Below are positions 26,933 to 35,545 of a DNA stretch of 64,000 nt, piece after piece (position 1 is the stretch's first letter; each line of letters opens with the position of its first letter). Source of the DNA: Pseudomonas sp. Tri1 (GTDB lineage: Bacteria > Pseudomonadota > Gammaproteobacteria > Pseudomonadales > Pseudomonadaceae); assembly GCF_017968885.1 (NCBI RefSeq), contig NZ_CP072913.1, forward strand, positions 4,386,001 through 4,450,000, given 5' to 3'. The translations under genes were made by a program, and so were the position numbers. The notes beneath the pieces were generated by a model, which saw only the letters and a program-made list of their open reading frames with translations, did no database searches and had not been told where the DNA came from.

Positions 26933-27045
26933 ATGCCAGCACAGACCTTGAAGTCCAGGGCTGCGGTCGCGTTCGCGCCCAATGAACCTATGCTCGGGAT
27001 CTGGACGGAAACAAGCTGGCGGTGTATTGCTTCAAGGCTGAATAA
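26933..27045 (+). pseudogene. Fused remnants of a formaldehyde dehydrogenase gene and a VOC gene
   Basis: A good ribosome site (GAGG) and ATG start LKSRAAVAFAPNEP, the N-terminus typical of class III alcohol dehydrogenase (S-hydroxymethylglutathione dehydrogenase, frmA/adhC). After about 19 codons homology stops. In another frame, from about 26995 to the TAA at 27043, it reads RDLDGNKLAVYCFKAE, the usual C-terminal strand of a VOC/glyoxalase-fold protein. I read this as the scar of a deletion joining the start of one gene to the end of another, junction near 26990-26995. A spurious 74-codon frame runs across it. Confidence 0.7.
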
Positions 27046-27214
27046 GCGTACCAGTCTGACGCCTGAACAACGAAGGCCCGTCAAAAGGCCTCCGTTGCTT
27101 ATCTCTTGGGTTACATGCCGCTGGGTCGATGAGCTCGACCCTAATGTAGTGAATTGAATGCCCGACTCGAGGCCTCTCGGAATGGGCCTGACCTCCAATG
27201 GCAGCGCTCGGCTT

Positions 27215-27505
27215 TTACGCCACGCCCTCTACGACAAACCCTCTGTACGAGGCACCTGCATGCCTGTGTTTAGCCGCCAATTGGTACGCTTCGCTGTAGT
27301 ACCAATTCCTGGCATCCTCAATGGTCGGAAAAGAGAAGAGAACAACGCCTTCTGGCGTTTCGCCCTCGAATACTTCCAGGTGCCCATAAGCAGAAAGCAA
27401 TTGGACAGGAACACTGGGGAACGTGGCCGGAACCTTTTCGGCGTAGATATCCATTTCGCGTTGATCCAGTGTCTTCTCTCTAATAAAGATAACGTACGCG
27501 GTCAT
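27215..27505 (-). CDS. DUF1330 family protein
   Basis: Encodes 96 residues, one ferredoxin-like alpha/beta barrel domain of the DUF1330 type (AYVIFIREKTLDQREMDIYA; FPTIEDARNWYYSEAYQ). Its length is normal for the family. GGAG lies upstream of the ATG. Members are dimeric and of unknown biochemical role, often beside oxidoreductases. Here it is 43 bases downstream of an alcohol-dehydrogenase-like gene on the same strand, so the two are probably co-transcribed. Confidence 0.85.
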   Translation of the reverse strand: MTAYVIFIREKTLDQREMDIYAEKVPATFPSVPVQLLSAYGHLEVFEGETPEGVVLFSFPTIEDARNWYYSEAYQLAAKHRHAGASYRGFVVEGVA

Positions 27506-27548
27506 GACGACTCCTTAAACAGTGAGTACTGGTTGCAGGCCTTTAGTG

Positions 27549-28565
27549 TCAGTGATTGATCACTAGCTTTCCGAAGACGTTGCGAGTCATCAACCTCTCA
27601 AATGCGGCCTGCGCATCCACGAATGGGAAGCGGCTGTCGATGACCGGACGGATCTTGTGTTCGGCAATAAATCGCACCAAGGCTTCAAGATCCTGGCGGC
27701 TGCCCAGCGCGATACTCTGGTAGCGCGCCTGGCTCATGAACATGGGCAGAACTTCGACCGCTCCTTGCAATCCCGCCACCGCCCCTACCATCGATACCTG
27801 TCCACCTACAGCAATGGCCTTGATCGATTGCGCAAATGTTCCTGCACCTCCGACTTCAACGATGCGAGAAACACCGTTTCCGCCAGTCAGCTCACGCACT
27901 TGCTGGGACCATTCCGGCTGTTCTTTGTAGTTGATCGTTTCGTCCGCCCCCAAGGCTTTGAGTTGCTGGGCCTTCGTGTCGCTGGAAGTGGTGGCGATGA
28001 CCTTGGCCCCCATCGCTTTCGCCAGTTGGACGGCAAACAACGACACACCGCCAGTGCCAAGAGTGAGAACGATGTCGCCCGCTTTCACGCCTTTGACGGC
28101 AGACCATGCGGTGATACCGGCGCACGGCAGCGTAGCCGCTTCGTCATACTCCAGGCTGTCTGGAATCGAGATCAACGCGTCAGCGGCCACCGCTCGATAG
28201 TCAGTGAGCCAACCGTCTATATCACCAGAGTATTGTGAGTACTTTCCGGTAAAAGGGCCGTCGATCCATTCAGGGAAGAACGAGTTCGTCACCCGATCGC
28301 CTACCTTGAACCGGGTGACACCCTGCCCCACGGCTACCACCTCACCAGCGCCGTCCGAAAGCGGAATACGGCCTTCCAGGTCGGGCATGGGATAATTGCC
28401 TTCCAGGATAATCACGTCCCGATAGTTCAACGATGACGCTCGCACATGCACGAGTACTTCGCCTGGCGCTGGCGTAGGAACAGGAGCTGTACGAACGGAT
28501 AGGCCGGCTATGCCGACGGTTTTATCGATGATAAAAGCGCGGGATTGTTTGGTAGCGGTGATCAT
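27549..28565 (-). CDS. MDR-family NAD(P)H-dependent oxidoreductase (quinone-reductase-like)
   Basis: Encodes 338 residues: an N-terminal GroES-like domain and a C-terminal Rossmann domain with LTLGTGGVSLFAVQLAKAMGAKVIATTSS (split here about 165-193). The catalytic zinc cysteine motif is absent, placing it with quinone-oxidoreductase/enoyl-reductase-like members. I chose the ATG with GAGGAA upstream; 51 codons before it look non-coding. It diverges from a LysR gene and leads the DUF1330 gene. It does not look like the acrylate reductase AcuI, though reduction of an unsaturated product of the lyases cannot be excluded. Confidence 0.82.
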   Translation of the reverse strand: MITATKQSRAFIIDKTVGIAGLSVRTAPVPTPAPGEVLVHVRASSLNYRDVIILEGNYPMPDLEGRIPLSDGAGEVVAVGQGVTRFKVGDRVTNSFFPEWIDGPFTGKYSQYSGDIDGWLTDYRAVAADALISIPDSLEYDEAATLPCAGITAWSAVKGVKAGDIVLTLGTGGVSLFAVQLAKAMGAKVIATTSSDTKAQQLKALGADETINYKEQPEWSQQVRELTGGNGVSRIVEVGGAGTFAQSIKAIAVGGQVSMVGAVAGLQGAVEVLPMFMSQARYQSIALGSRQDLEALVRFIAEHKIRPVIDSRFPFVDAQAAFERLMTRNVFGKLVINH

Positions 28566-28649
28566 GAGCGTTCCTCGAAGGTTGAGGCCTCCATCTTTCC
28601 CCATTGAATTACGCTTGAGAATCCGTCTCCAACTGCTCAAACTGTGTAG

Positions 28650-29555
28650 ATGAACTACACAATTGGTCGAGGCGATCTGGACGGCATAGTGGTATTCCTG
28701 GCGGTTGCTGAGGAGCACGGCTTCCGCGCGGCAGCCAGGCGCCTGGGCATTACCCCATCCGCCGTTAGTCAGGCAATCCGCGCTTTTGAAGCTCGTATCG
28801 GGGTGACGCTGCTGGCGCGTACGACGCGAAGCGTCGGGCTGACCGAAGCCGGGGAAAGGCTGCTACTGCAAGTTCGACCGGCAGCACAGCAATTGCTCCA
28901 TGGAATCGAGTCCGCTCGCAGCCTGGGACACTCGGTCACCGGGCTGTTGCGCATCAGCGTTCCCAAGGCGAGCGTTCCGTTACTGACCGAGCGTTTTGTC
29001 GCGGGATTTCTTGTTGCGCATCCCCACTTGCAACTGGAGTTCGTCGGCGACGACCGCTTGGTGGATATTGTGGCTGAGGGGTGTGACGCTGGCGTACGAC
29101 CCCGGTCATTCGTACATGCGGACATGGTGGCGGTGCCGCTCACCAGTGAGGAGCCACAAGTAGTGGTTGCCTCCCCCGCACTGCTGGCGCGCTATGGACA
29201 GCCCGCGCTACCGGAAGACATCCAGAACATTCCGTGCATCACGTTTCGGCAGGCCGGCATCGTACTCGACGAATGGGAATTCAGCATCAGTGGCGAGCGG
29301 CACAGCATCCACGTACGCGGGCCCTTGATACTCGACGACGCTGGCGCGTGTGTCCACGCTGCGGAACAAGGCGTGGGGCTGTTCAGGCTCCCACGCTCCA
29401 TCGTTGCTCGCCAGATTCATGCAGGAACGCTGGAGGTCATTCTCAGCAGCTACTCCACGAACTTTCCTGGATTGGCGCTCTACTACCCCAGTCGGAGTAC
29501 GGTTCTTCCGAAGCTGCGCGCTTTCGTGGATTACGTGTTAGCCCATAAAAACTGA
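28650..29555 (+). CDS. LysR-family transcriptional regulator
   Basis: Encodes 301 residues. The helix-turn-helix is at about 10-68 (HGFRAAARRLGITPSAVSQAIRAFE) and the effector domain follows from about 95. It is divergent from the MDR oxidoreductase across 84 bases, which is the classic LysR arrangement, so that oxidoreductase and the DUF1330 gene are probable targets. It belongs to the CrgA-like group that often controls oxidoreductases. The inducer is unknown. Confidence 0.87.
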   Translation: MNYTIGRGDLDGIVVFLAVAEEHGFRAAARRLGITPSAVSQAIRAFEARIGVTLLARTTRSVGLTEAGERLLLQVRPAAQQLLHGIESARSLGHSVTGLLRISVPKASVPLLTERFVAGFLVAHPHLQLEFVGDDRLVDIVAEGCDAGVRPRSFVHADMVAVPLTSEEPQVVVASPALLARYGQPALPEDIQNIPCITFRQAGIVLDEWEFSISGERHSIHVRGPLILDDAGACVHAAEQGVGLFRLPRSIVARQIHAGTLEVILSSYSTNFPGLALYYPSRSTVLPKLRAFVDYVLAHKN

Positions 29556-29649
29556 CAAGGCACTGGATGGGGGTCTGCCACCCGACGCACAGGTGAAGGC
29601 AGTGCTTGGCTCTACGGCACTATGATTTGCACACGAACCCGATCGTTTA

Positions 29650-30435
29650 TCAGGCTTGAAGTCCCTTGCGAGCAACCGCTGCACCTGCCTGCAACGCCCT
29701 TCCAATCTGCTCTTCGAAATCCCCCTGGATCATCACCTGCAAGGCGGCGGCCGTAACACCCCGGTAGGCCACCAAGGCGTCGATCATCTGTTGAGCATCG
29801 TGGCTGGCCAGCAGCTGACTGCTATTGACCACGACATTCTTCGCGGCGAGTTGCGCGATGTCGGGGGGAATGCCGGCAGCCATCGCCTGATTGGCCAGCG
29901 CCGTCAGCAACAAGGCAGGGAAAGCCGGGCCTGTACCCGAAAGCGTCGAGAGGTAATCGATGAAGTCTTCTTGCTGAACCTCTGCCGCCGTACCCACGCA
30001 TTCGAACAAACGCTGCACGAGGCTTTTCGTCGTCGCCGCTACCTCTGCAAAACAATACCAAGGCGTAAAGGACTGCCCGATCTCTACCGCCGCATTGGGC
30101 ATCGCCCGCACCACCGCCGAAGCCTGGGTCTGTGCGGCAATCGTCTGTGCGCTAATCCCGGCCATCAGGGAAATAACGGTTTTGCCTGTCGCGTTGATAT
30201 TCAGGCTGGCGAAATGCTCGGGACGAACCGCAATGATGACCGGGTCACTGCGATTCACCAGGTCCTGGTTATCCGTCACTAGGCAGGCACCGTGTTGTGC
30301 CAAGGGATGACTGCCCGAGCGGTTGGAAATGACCAGGTTGCCTGCTGGCAGCAACGCCTTCGCCAACACCGCCTTGGCGATCGCACCGCCCAGCCAGCCG
30401 GTTCCGCCAATGATCCCCAGGGTTTCATGAGTCAT
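29650..30435 (-). CDS. Pyrroline-5-carboxylate reductase-like protein (ProC family)
   Basis: Encodes 261 residues from the ATG at 30435; five more codons are possible. The N-terminal Rossmann site is a variant GGTGWLGGA, and the C-terminal dimerisation helix domain has STLSGTGPAF, a family hallmark. ProC reduces cyclic imines with NAD(P)H; this copy is divergent and is probably not the housekeeping enzyme. Its start overlaps the end of the TetR gene by about 11 bases, so it is translationally coupled to it. Reduction of a pyrroline formed by the FAD oxidases is a plausible role. Confidence 0.82.
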   Translation of the reverse strand: MTHETLGIIGGTGWLGGAIAKAVLAKALLPAGNLVISNRSGSHPLAQHGACLVTDNQDLVNRSDPVIIAVRPEHFASLNINATGKTVISLMAGISAQTIAAQTQASAVVRAMPNAAVEIGQSFTPWYCFAEVAATTKSLVQRLFECVGTAAEVQQEDFIDYLSTLSGTGPAFPALLLTALANQAMAAGIPPDIAQLAAKNVVVNSSQLLASHDAQQMIDALVAYRGVTAAALQVMIQGDFEEQIGRALQAGAAVARKGLQA

Positions 30436-31132
30436 CGGCGGTGCCTTCATCGAACGTGTCCGTCAAGGGAACGAAAACCCCGGGCTCTTTTTCGGCGTAG
30501 CCGAACTTCCCATAGAAACGATCCAGTTCGCGCTGCTTCGGGACTTTGCCGGTGAAAATACTCACGTAATGCGGAATGCGCTGGAAACGCACGGTGATCA
30601 GCTCACTCGTATTCATGGTGATATAGCCGATCTGCGTCAGATAAATCGTTCTGGCCCGGGTATCAGCGGCTTGGCTGTCATAGCCAAAGCGCTTGAACAT
30701 ACTCGCCAGAGCGTTCATTCGCTGCTCGTCTACCGCAGCGACCTCTTGAGCCACTTCAGCGGACTGAAGCGCCCAACTGCGCACGGCAAACTCGAACTGC
30801 GAATCGAACAACTGCGGGTTAAGCCAGCACTCGAACACATTCAGGATCGCCTCGGAGATGCTTTCGGCATAGCTTTCACTTTGCCGGATCAAGCCTCCTG
30901 TATTGGTCTCCCGCCAACGAGACAGCAAAGCAGCCAGCAACTGCTCGCGATCCTCGAAAAACCAGTAGAAGCTGGTGCGTGACAACCCTAGGCGCTTGGC
31001 CAGCGGCATGACCCGAACCGCATCGATGCCCGACTCCTTCAGCGCCTCGTAGGCCGCTTCCAGCCACCCCTCCGGCGAGCCCCGCCAGCCTGCGTCCTGA
31101 GCCTTGCCACGTGCCTTCCCTACCTGGGACAT
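30425..31132 (-). CDS. TetR/AcrR-family transcriptional regulator
   Basis: Encodes 235 residues. The N-terminal helix-turn-helix is around residues 20-65 (VMPLAKRLGLSRTSFYWFFEDREQLL), followed by an all-helical ligand domain. I chose the ATG with AAGG upstream instead of a start 21 codons earlier. It diverges from the Rieske/reductase pair; an exact palindrome lies between them. It overlaps the ProC-like gene downstream. It is therefore a likely repressor of the demethylase genes. Confidence 0.87.
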   Translation of the reverse strand: MSQVGKARGKAQDAGWRGSPEGWLEAAYEALKESGIDAVRVMPLAKRLGLSRTSFYWFFEDREQLLAALLSRWRETNTGGLIRQSESYAESISEAILNVFECWLNPQLFDSQFEFAVRSWALQSAEVAQEVAAVDEQRMNALASMFKRFGYDSQAADTRARTIYLTQIGYITMNTSELITVRFQRIPHYVSIFTGKVPKQRELDRFYGKFGYAEKEPGVFVPLTDTFDEGTADDS

Positions 31133-31523
31133 CGTGCTTACCTTCTTTAAATAATGCGTAACGCGAATGTACCCGGATGACCGCCAAATGTACACCGAAG
31201 TACATTTTATTGACTCCCCTCCATTTCGATACCCTTGAGACCCATAGTCATTAATGACAAAAACTCATGGTCCGTTGACTTAAAATGGTTTGTCGGCGAA
31301 GTGCACCTGGATAAATATCTCCCACAGGCAAAGGACTCCAAACCAAACAACAACGAGCCGCCCTTATGAATCTTGCAGTGCACGCTGTTACTCATCCCCT
31401 GCCCAAACTTCGATAACTGCCCACGCGAACACCTCGCACACTCGGGCACAACCTGTCACCCCCCGTTCCCTTTGAATCGATGCTACCGCCACTGACCGAT
31501 GTTGAGTTTGAGCGAGCCCCATC
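31133..31523. other. 391-base divergent promoter region
   Basis: Lies between the TetR gene and the second Rieske gene. Apart from the operator-like palindrome at 31186-31207 and a related GAATGTACCC near 31165, I see no coding frame or RNA. The long leader (over 300 bases) before the Rieske start shows no obvious riboswitch. Confidence 0.5.
31186..31207. promoter_or_regulatory. Operator-like palindrome for the TetR regulator
   Basis: AAATGTAC and GTACATTT form perfect 8-bp arms about a 6-base centre, a typical size for a TetR-family site. It sits about 54 bases upstream of the TetR start, between divergent genes. The left 11 bases also occur upstream of the DgcA-like gene. Confidence 0.6.
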
Positions 31524-32780
31524 ATGAATATAAATACTGTGAAAACCCATCGTGAACTTCTCGCCGACCGCACGCCCGGCCATGGCATGCCTGGCGGTTT
31601 GTTTGGTCGCCAAGACATTTTTGAAACCGACGTGGATGTCTTTTTTACCAAGCATTGGATTCTGGTAGGTGTCACCAGTGACATCTCCGAACCCGGTGAT
31701 GTCTCGACCATCGATATTGGCAAATCATCCATCATCCTGGTGCGCGACGATGACGAACATGTACAAGCGTTTCGCAATGTCTGCCGTCACCGCGGGGCTC
31801 GTTTGAAACAGGCCGGCAAATCGACGGTGGGCATGCTGGTCTGCCCCTATCACCAGTGGAGCTACGACCTCGATGGCAGCCTCAAACATGCGGCGCACAT
31901 GGGCCAAAGTTTCGACCCCAAATGCAAAAGCCTGATCCCTGTTCATACTCGGGTCATCGGCACCCATGTTTTCGTCTGCCTGGGCGACGAACCGCCAGAA
32001 GACATCGTGCATCTTGACCAGGTCATGACACCGCGTTTCGCTCAATACGACATCACCCGCTCAAAGATCGCCTACGAATCGGAAATCATCGAGAACGGCA
32101 ATTGGAAACTGGTTATCGAGAATAACCGCGAGTGTTATCACTGCGCCGCCACCCACCCGGAATTGACCGCGTCTTTCCTGCCCGAAGATTTCGGTTTCTG
32201 CACCGATGGGCTTGGAGAGGATTCACTTCAAGCGCTGGACGAGTATCACCGCCGCAATGCCGACACCAAGAACAACTGGGAGAGCGAAGGTTATATCTGC
32301 GACGCCGTCGAACACTTGGGTGAAGACGCAGTCACTCAGTTTCGCTCCCAACGCTTGGTCATTGCCGGCAACGGCGAATCCCAGACCCTGGATACCCGTG
32401 TGGCCTGCACCCGGCTGTTTGGCGAGCTCACCCGCCGCGACCTGGGCGACGTGCATCTTTGGACGCACAACTCGTGGACCCATGTCATGAGCGACCATGC
32501 CGTGGTGTCCTACATCATCCCGCTGGCGCCCGATAAAACCTTGGTGCGAACCAAATGGCTGGTACACGCCGATGCCATCGAGGGCGTCGACTACCAAGTG
32601 GATAAACTGACTGAAGTCTGGGCGGCGACAAACCTGCAGGACGCCAGCCTCGTCGGCATTACCCATAGCGGCACCCAGGATCCTGCCTACACGCCCGGGC
32701 CGTTCTCAGCTTTTACCGAAACCTATGTCGACCAGTTCTCTCGCTGGTACGCGGCGCGTCTGGCCGCCCATGGCGTGTGA
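31524..32780 (+). CDS. Rieske oxygenase alpha subunit, GbcA-like, copy 2
   Basis: Encodes 418 residues. Rieske ligands are C87/H89 (CRHRG) and C107/H110 (CPYHQW). The iron site has H206 and H211 in ECYHCAATHPEL. The C-terminal PAYTPGPFSAF matches GbcA-type demethylases. It is followed after nine bases by its own flavin/ferredoxin reductase, making a complete two-component monooxygenase that should remove an N-methyl from a quaternary amine as formaldehyde. It is clearly a paralogue of the one at 11.2 kb but with different spacing in the substrate domain, suggesting a different substrate. Confidence 0.88.
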   Translation: MNINTVKTHRELLADRTPGHGMPGGLFGRQDIFETDVDVFFTKHWILVGVTSDISEPGDVSTIDIGKSSIILVRDDDEHVQAFRNVCRHRGARLKQAGKSTVGMLVCPYHQWSYDLDGSLKHAAHMGQSFDPKCKSLIPVHTRVIGTHVFVCLGDEPPEDIVHLDQVMTPRFAQYDITRSKIAYESEIIENGNWKLVIENNRECYHCAATHPELTASFLPEDFGFCTDGLGEDSLQALDEYHRRNADTKNNWESEGYICDAVEHLGEDAVTQFRSQRLVIAGNGESQTLDTRVACTRLFGELTRRDLGDVHLWTHNSWTHVMSDHAVVSYIIPLAPDKTLVRTKWLVHADAIEGVDYQVDKLTEVWAATNLQDASLVGITHSGTQDPAYTPGPFSAFTETYVDQFSRWYAARLAAHGV

Positions 32781-32789
32781 GGAATGAAC

Positions 32790-33926
32790 ATGACCACTTA
32801 TGAACATCTGACGCGTCCGCAAAGCATCCGGGCCGTTCAATGTTTCACCGACCCAACGACCTGGAACGCGTTCGGTTCGCAATGGAACAGCGGCGAACAG
32901 AAAACCTTGCAATGTTGCGCGGTTCGACAAGAAACCCACGATGTGAAGACGTTCATCTTCCGTTGCACGGACTTCAGCGCACTGAGTTACGAACCTGGTC
33001 AGTTCATCACGATCTCGCCAGTCATTGACGGGCAGACCGTCGCCCGCTGCTACACCCTGTCGTCCTCCCCCACCCGACCCTTTGCGTTTTCCATTACCGT
33101 CAAGCGAGTGCCGGGGGGAGCGGTGTCGAACTGGCTGCATAACAACCTCAAGCCGGGAGACAGCCTGAAAGCTTCCGGCCCGGCGGGCAGCTTTACACCG
33201 GTCGGCCATCCTGCAACCAAGTTGTTGTACCTGTCCGCCGGCTCGGGCGTGACGCCCTTGATGTCGATGACCCGGGCCGCCTGCGACATGGCCGGCAACC
33301 TCGACATCGTTTTTGTGCACAGCGCGCGTACGCCCACAGACATCATCTTCCACGCGGAGTTGACGCGCATGCAGTCCGCCATGCCGGGATTGCGGGTCAT
33401 CAGTGTTTGCGAAGGGCTCGGCGACACCGCTCAATGGCAACAACCGATAGGCCGGCTCGACTTGGCGTTGTTGAGCCAGCACGTGCCGGACTTCCAGGAG
33501 CGGGAGATCTTCACCTGCGGGCCCCAGGGGTACATGGACGCAGTCAAATCGCTGCTCAGGGAAGCGGCGTTCGATTTCAGCCACTACCATCAGGAAAGCT
33601 TCGACATTGCGGCACTGAATGAAGAGTCGCTGACCGAACAAGCCACTCCGCTCGATCAGCAGGACGTGTTCACGGTGACCCTGTCGCGCTCAGGCAAGAC
33701 CTTCAGCATGCCAAGCAACCAGACCGTGCTGAGCGCCGCCAAAAAGGCCGGCGCAATCGTACCTTCTTCTTGCAGCCAAGGCGTTTGCGGCACCTGCAAG
33801 ACCGCCCTGTTGCAGGGTACGGTGAACATGAGCCACAACGGCGGAATCCGGCAACGGGAAGTCGACAAAGGCCTGCGTCTACTGTGCTGCAGCAAGCCCA
33901 CGTCTGACCTGGTCCTTGATCTTTAG
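32790..33926 (+). CDS. GbcB-like ferredoxin-flavin reductase
   Basis: Encodes 378 residues. FAD is held by RCYTLSSSP, NAD(P)H by SAGSGVTPLMSM, and a C-terminal plant-type [2Fe-2S] domain has C328, C333, C336 and C366 or C367. It passes electrons from NAD(P)H to the Rieske oxygenase just upstream, and possibly to the orphan one at 11.2 kb. The second ATG is preferred because GAGGA is then at the right distance. The genes are nearly contiguous, so one transcript. Confidence 0.87.
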   Translation: MTTYEHLTRPQSIRAVQCFTDPTTWNAFGSQWNSGEQKTLQCCAVRQETHDVKTFIFRCTDFSALSYEPGQFITISPVIDGQTVARCYTLSSSPTRPFAFSITVKRVPGGAVSNWLHNNLKPGDSLKASGPAGSFTPVGHPATKLLYLSAGSGVTPLMSMTRAACDMAGNLDIVFVHSARTPTDIIFHAELTRMQSAMPGLRVISVCEGLGDTAQWQQPIGRLDLALLSQHVPDFQEREIFTCGPQGYMDAVKSLLREAAFDFSHYHQESFDIAALNEESLTEQATPLDQQDVFTVTLSRSGKTFSMPSNQTVLSAAKKAGAIVPSSCSQGVCGTCKTALLQGTVNMSHNGGIRQREVDKGLRLLCCSKPTSDLVLDL

Positions 33927-34014
33927 CCTGGCATCGCTAATAAGGTAGTCACTGCACACTGGCGTCTGCACAATCTCCGTGCGCTTAACCCTTATAAGAC
34001 AGTGGCCCAGCCTG

Positions 34015-34929
34015 ATGAAACTGCAACCCTTGCCGCCCCTCAACAGCCTGGTGGCGTTCGAGGCCGCCGCCCGCCACTTGAGCTTCACCGTGGCGGCGCG
34101 CGAACTGAACGTCACCCAAGGCGCCATCAGTCGCCAGATACGCTTGCTCGAAGACTATCTGGGAACGGCGCTGTTCACCCGTACGACCCGTGAAATCAAC
34201 CTCACCGCCTCGGGCAGCCAGTATTACGAGAGTATCCGCGATACGTTGCAGCAAATCGCCCATGCCACAGCGGGAATGCGCCATTGGCAAGGCGCGCAGC
34301 AGGTCACCGTCGTCACCAGCACGGCGATGGCCTCACTGTGGCTGCTGCCACTAGTATCGGAATTCCAGCGCCAGAACGAAGAGATTGACTTGCGCATCAT
34401 CGCGACGGATCAAGTCAGTGACTTTTCCCGACTGGACTGTGACCTGGCGCTTTACTACTGCAGCACCCCGCCAAAAAACATGAAAGTCACGCCGTTGTTC
34501 AACGAAGAGATTTTCCCGGTATGCAGCCCCGCCTATCTGGCCCAGCACCCAGGAATCGAAATGCTGGAACAGTTGGGTGGATGCACTTGGTTGTGGCTGG
34601 AAGACCAGCACCGGGACTGGATTGGCTGGAAAGAATGGTTCCAACGCCTTGGCTACCCCGCGCCAGAGCCCCGGCGGCGTATTAATATCAACAGCTACTC
34701 CATGTTGATTCAGTCCGCGCTGGCCGGCCAGGGGATCGCCTTGGCCTGGTCTGGCCTGCTGAGCAACCACTTGCAGACCGGCAACCTCGTGCGGCCGACG
34801 CAAACCATCCTGCGCACCGACGCACAGTTCTGCCTGCTGGAACCTCAAGGCCGCGCCCCAAACAGACAAAGCGTCAACCGCTTCCGCCAGTGGCTGATGG
34901 CACATCTGGCAGCAACGGTTGACGCTTGA
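34015..34929 (+). CDS. LysR-family transcriptional regulator (GcvA-like)
   Basis: Encodes 304 residues. The helix-turn-helix (LSFTVAARELNVTQGAISRQIRLLE) is at about 18-70, followed by a LysR effector domain. It starts like GcvA (PLPPLNSLVAFEAAARH). The chosen ATG has only a weak ribosome site; a GTG twelve codons upstream is the alternative. It follows the Rieske/reductase genes on the same strand after about 90 bases and may control them along with the TetR protein. Confidence 0.85.
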   Translation: MKLQPLPPLNSLVAFEAAARHLSFTVAARELNVTQGAISRQIRLLEDYLGTALFTRTTREINLTASGSQYYESIRDTLQQIAHATAGMRHWQGAQQVTVVTSTAMASLWLLPLVSEFQRQNEEIDLRIIATDQVSDFSRLDCDLALYYCSTPPKNMKVTPLFNEEIFPVCSPAYLAQHPGIEMLEQLGGCTWLWLEDQHRDWIGWKEWFQRLGYPAPEPRRRININSYSMLIQSALAGQGIALAWSGLLSNHLQTGNLVRPTQTILRTDAQFCLLEPQGRAPNRQSVNRFRQWLMAHLAATVDA

Positions 34930-34942
34930 TGGACCAATCGAG

Positions 34943-35383
34943 CTAGCCGACTTTCACGTTCATGGTGATGCGCGCCGTGAAGACCTTCACGCCGCCCTCA
35001 TCGAAGATATCGACCGGGACAACCTTGTCGCCCGAGGTCGCCCAGTCGATTTCGCTGCCATCAGCAATCGCATGAATGGAGGTCTTGGCTTTGGCCAGGT
35101 ATTCAACGGTCATGCCCTTCGGAATCCAGCGAGCGCCGCTGGGGATGGACACCTCAGTCATCATGCCGCCTGCGAGTTCCGCCGCGTTGCACAGCGCGAT
35201 CGCATGTACGGAGGCCAGGTGATTGGTGATTTCCTTGCGAAACGGCACCTTCACTTCACCCCGACCGGGGGTCAACACAGAAATTTCCGGGTTGATGGTG
35301 CCGAAGTACGGTGCCATCTGGCAGGCCATATTGCTGAAAGCAGAAGCGCCAACGCTTTGGTACATGCTGAGAGTCTGGCTCAT
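34943..35383 (-). CDS. Hotdog-fold DUF4442 thioesterase-like protein
   Basis: Encodes 146 residues, a single hotdog domain of the DUF4442/PaaI-like kind (INPEISVLTPGRGEVKVPF; NHLASVHAIALCNAAELAGGM). It probably acts on a thioester such as an acyl-CoA or acyl carrier protein. It diverges from a TetR gene across a promoter with an exceptionally long perfect palindrome, so it is probably the main target of that regulator. No pathway link to the neighbours is visible. Confidence 0.82.
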   Translation of the reverse strand: MSQTLSMYQSVGASAFSNMACQMAPYFGTINPEISVLTPGRGEVKVPFRKEITNHLASVHAIALCNAAELAGGMMTEVSIPSGARWIPKGMTVEYLAKAKTSIHAIADGSEIDWATSGDKVVPVDIFDEGGVKVFTARITMNVKVG

Positions 35384-35428
35384 GGGGTATCTCTGGTCAG
35401 GTGGGTGAAAGTCATGAACAGAACATTA

Positions 35429-35475
35429 CCAATTACAGAATATTGCTCTGTTACAGAACATTATTCTGTAATTGG
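35429..35475. promoter_or_regulatory. 47-base operator with 14-bp perfect arms
   Basis: CCAATTACAGAATA at 35429-35442 is the exact reverse complement of TATTCTGTAATTGG at 35462-35475. Between them lies a second small palindrome, TCTGTTACAGA. It also repeats the ACAGAA unit several times, as expected for cooperative binding of TetR dimers between the divergent DUF4442 and TetR genes. Confidence 0.75.
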
Positions 35476-35545
35476 CCAACCTGTCAATCTCTCGTGTCGA
35501 GCCTTCGTTTCAATTACCATGGCCCCTTTTTGCCTGGGCCGAAAA

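Larger units (their letters stand above)
26874..27214. other. 341-base gap holding gene remnants
   Basis: No intact gene fits here. It contains the terminator above, the fused remnants of two genes (26933-27045) and a hairpin at 27069-27096 (AACGAAGGCC/GGCCTCCGTT, one mismatch). The rest shows no further feature before the convergent DUF1330 gene. Confidence 0.6.

Noticed and set aside
26933-27157. A 74-codon gene downstream of the DgcA-like gene
   Set aside because: Only its first 19 codons resemble a protein family and the rest is out of frame relative to a VOC tail; kept as a remnant instead.
27549-28565. The MDR oxidoreductase as the acrylate reductase AcuI of the DMSP pathway
   Set aside because: It resembles generic quinone-reductase-like enzymes, and is paired with its own LysR and a DUF1330 gene. 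No sequence feature points to acryloyl substrates.
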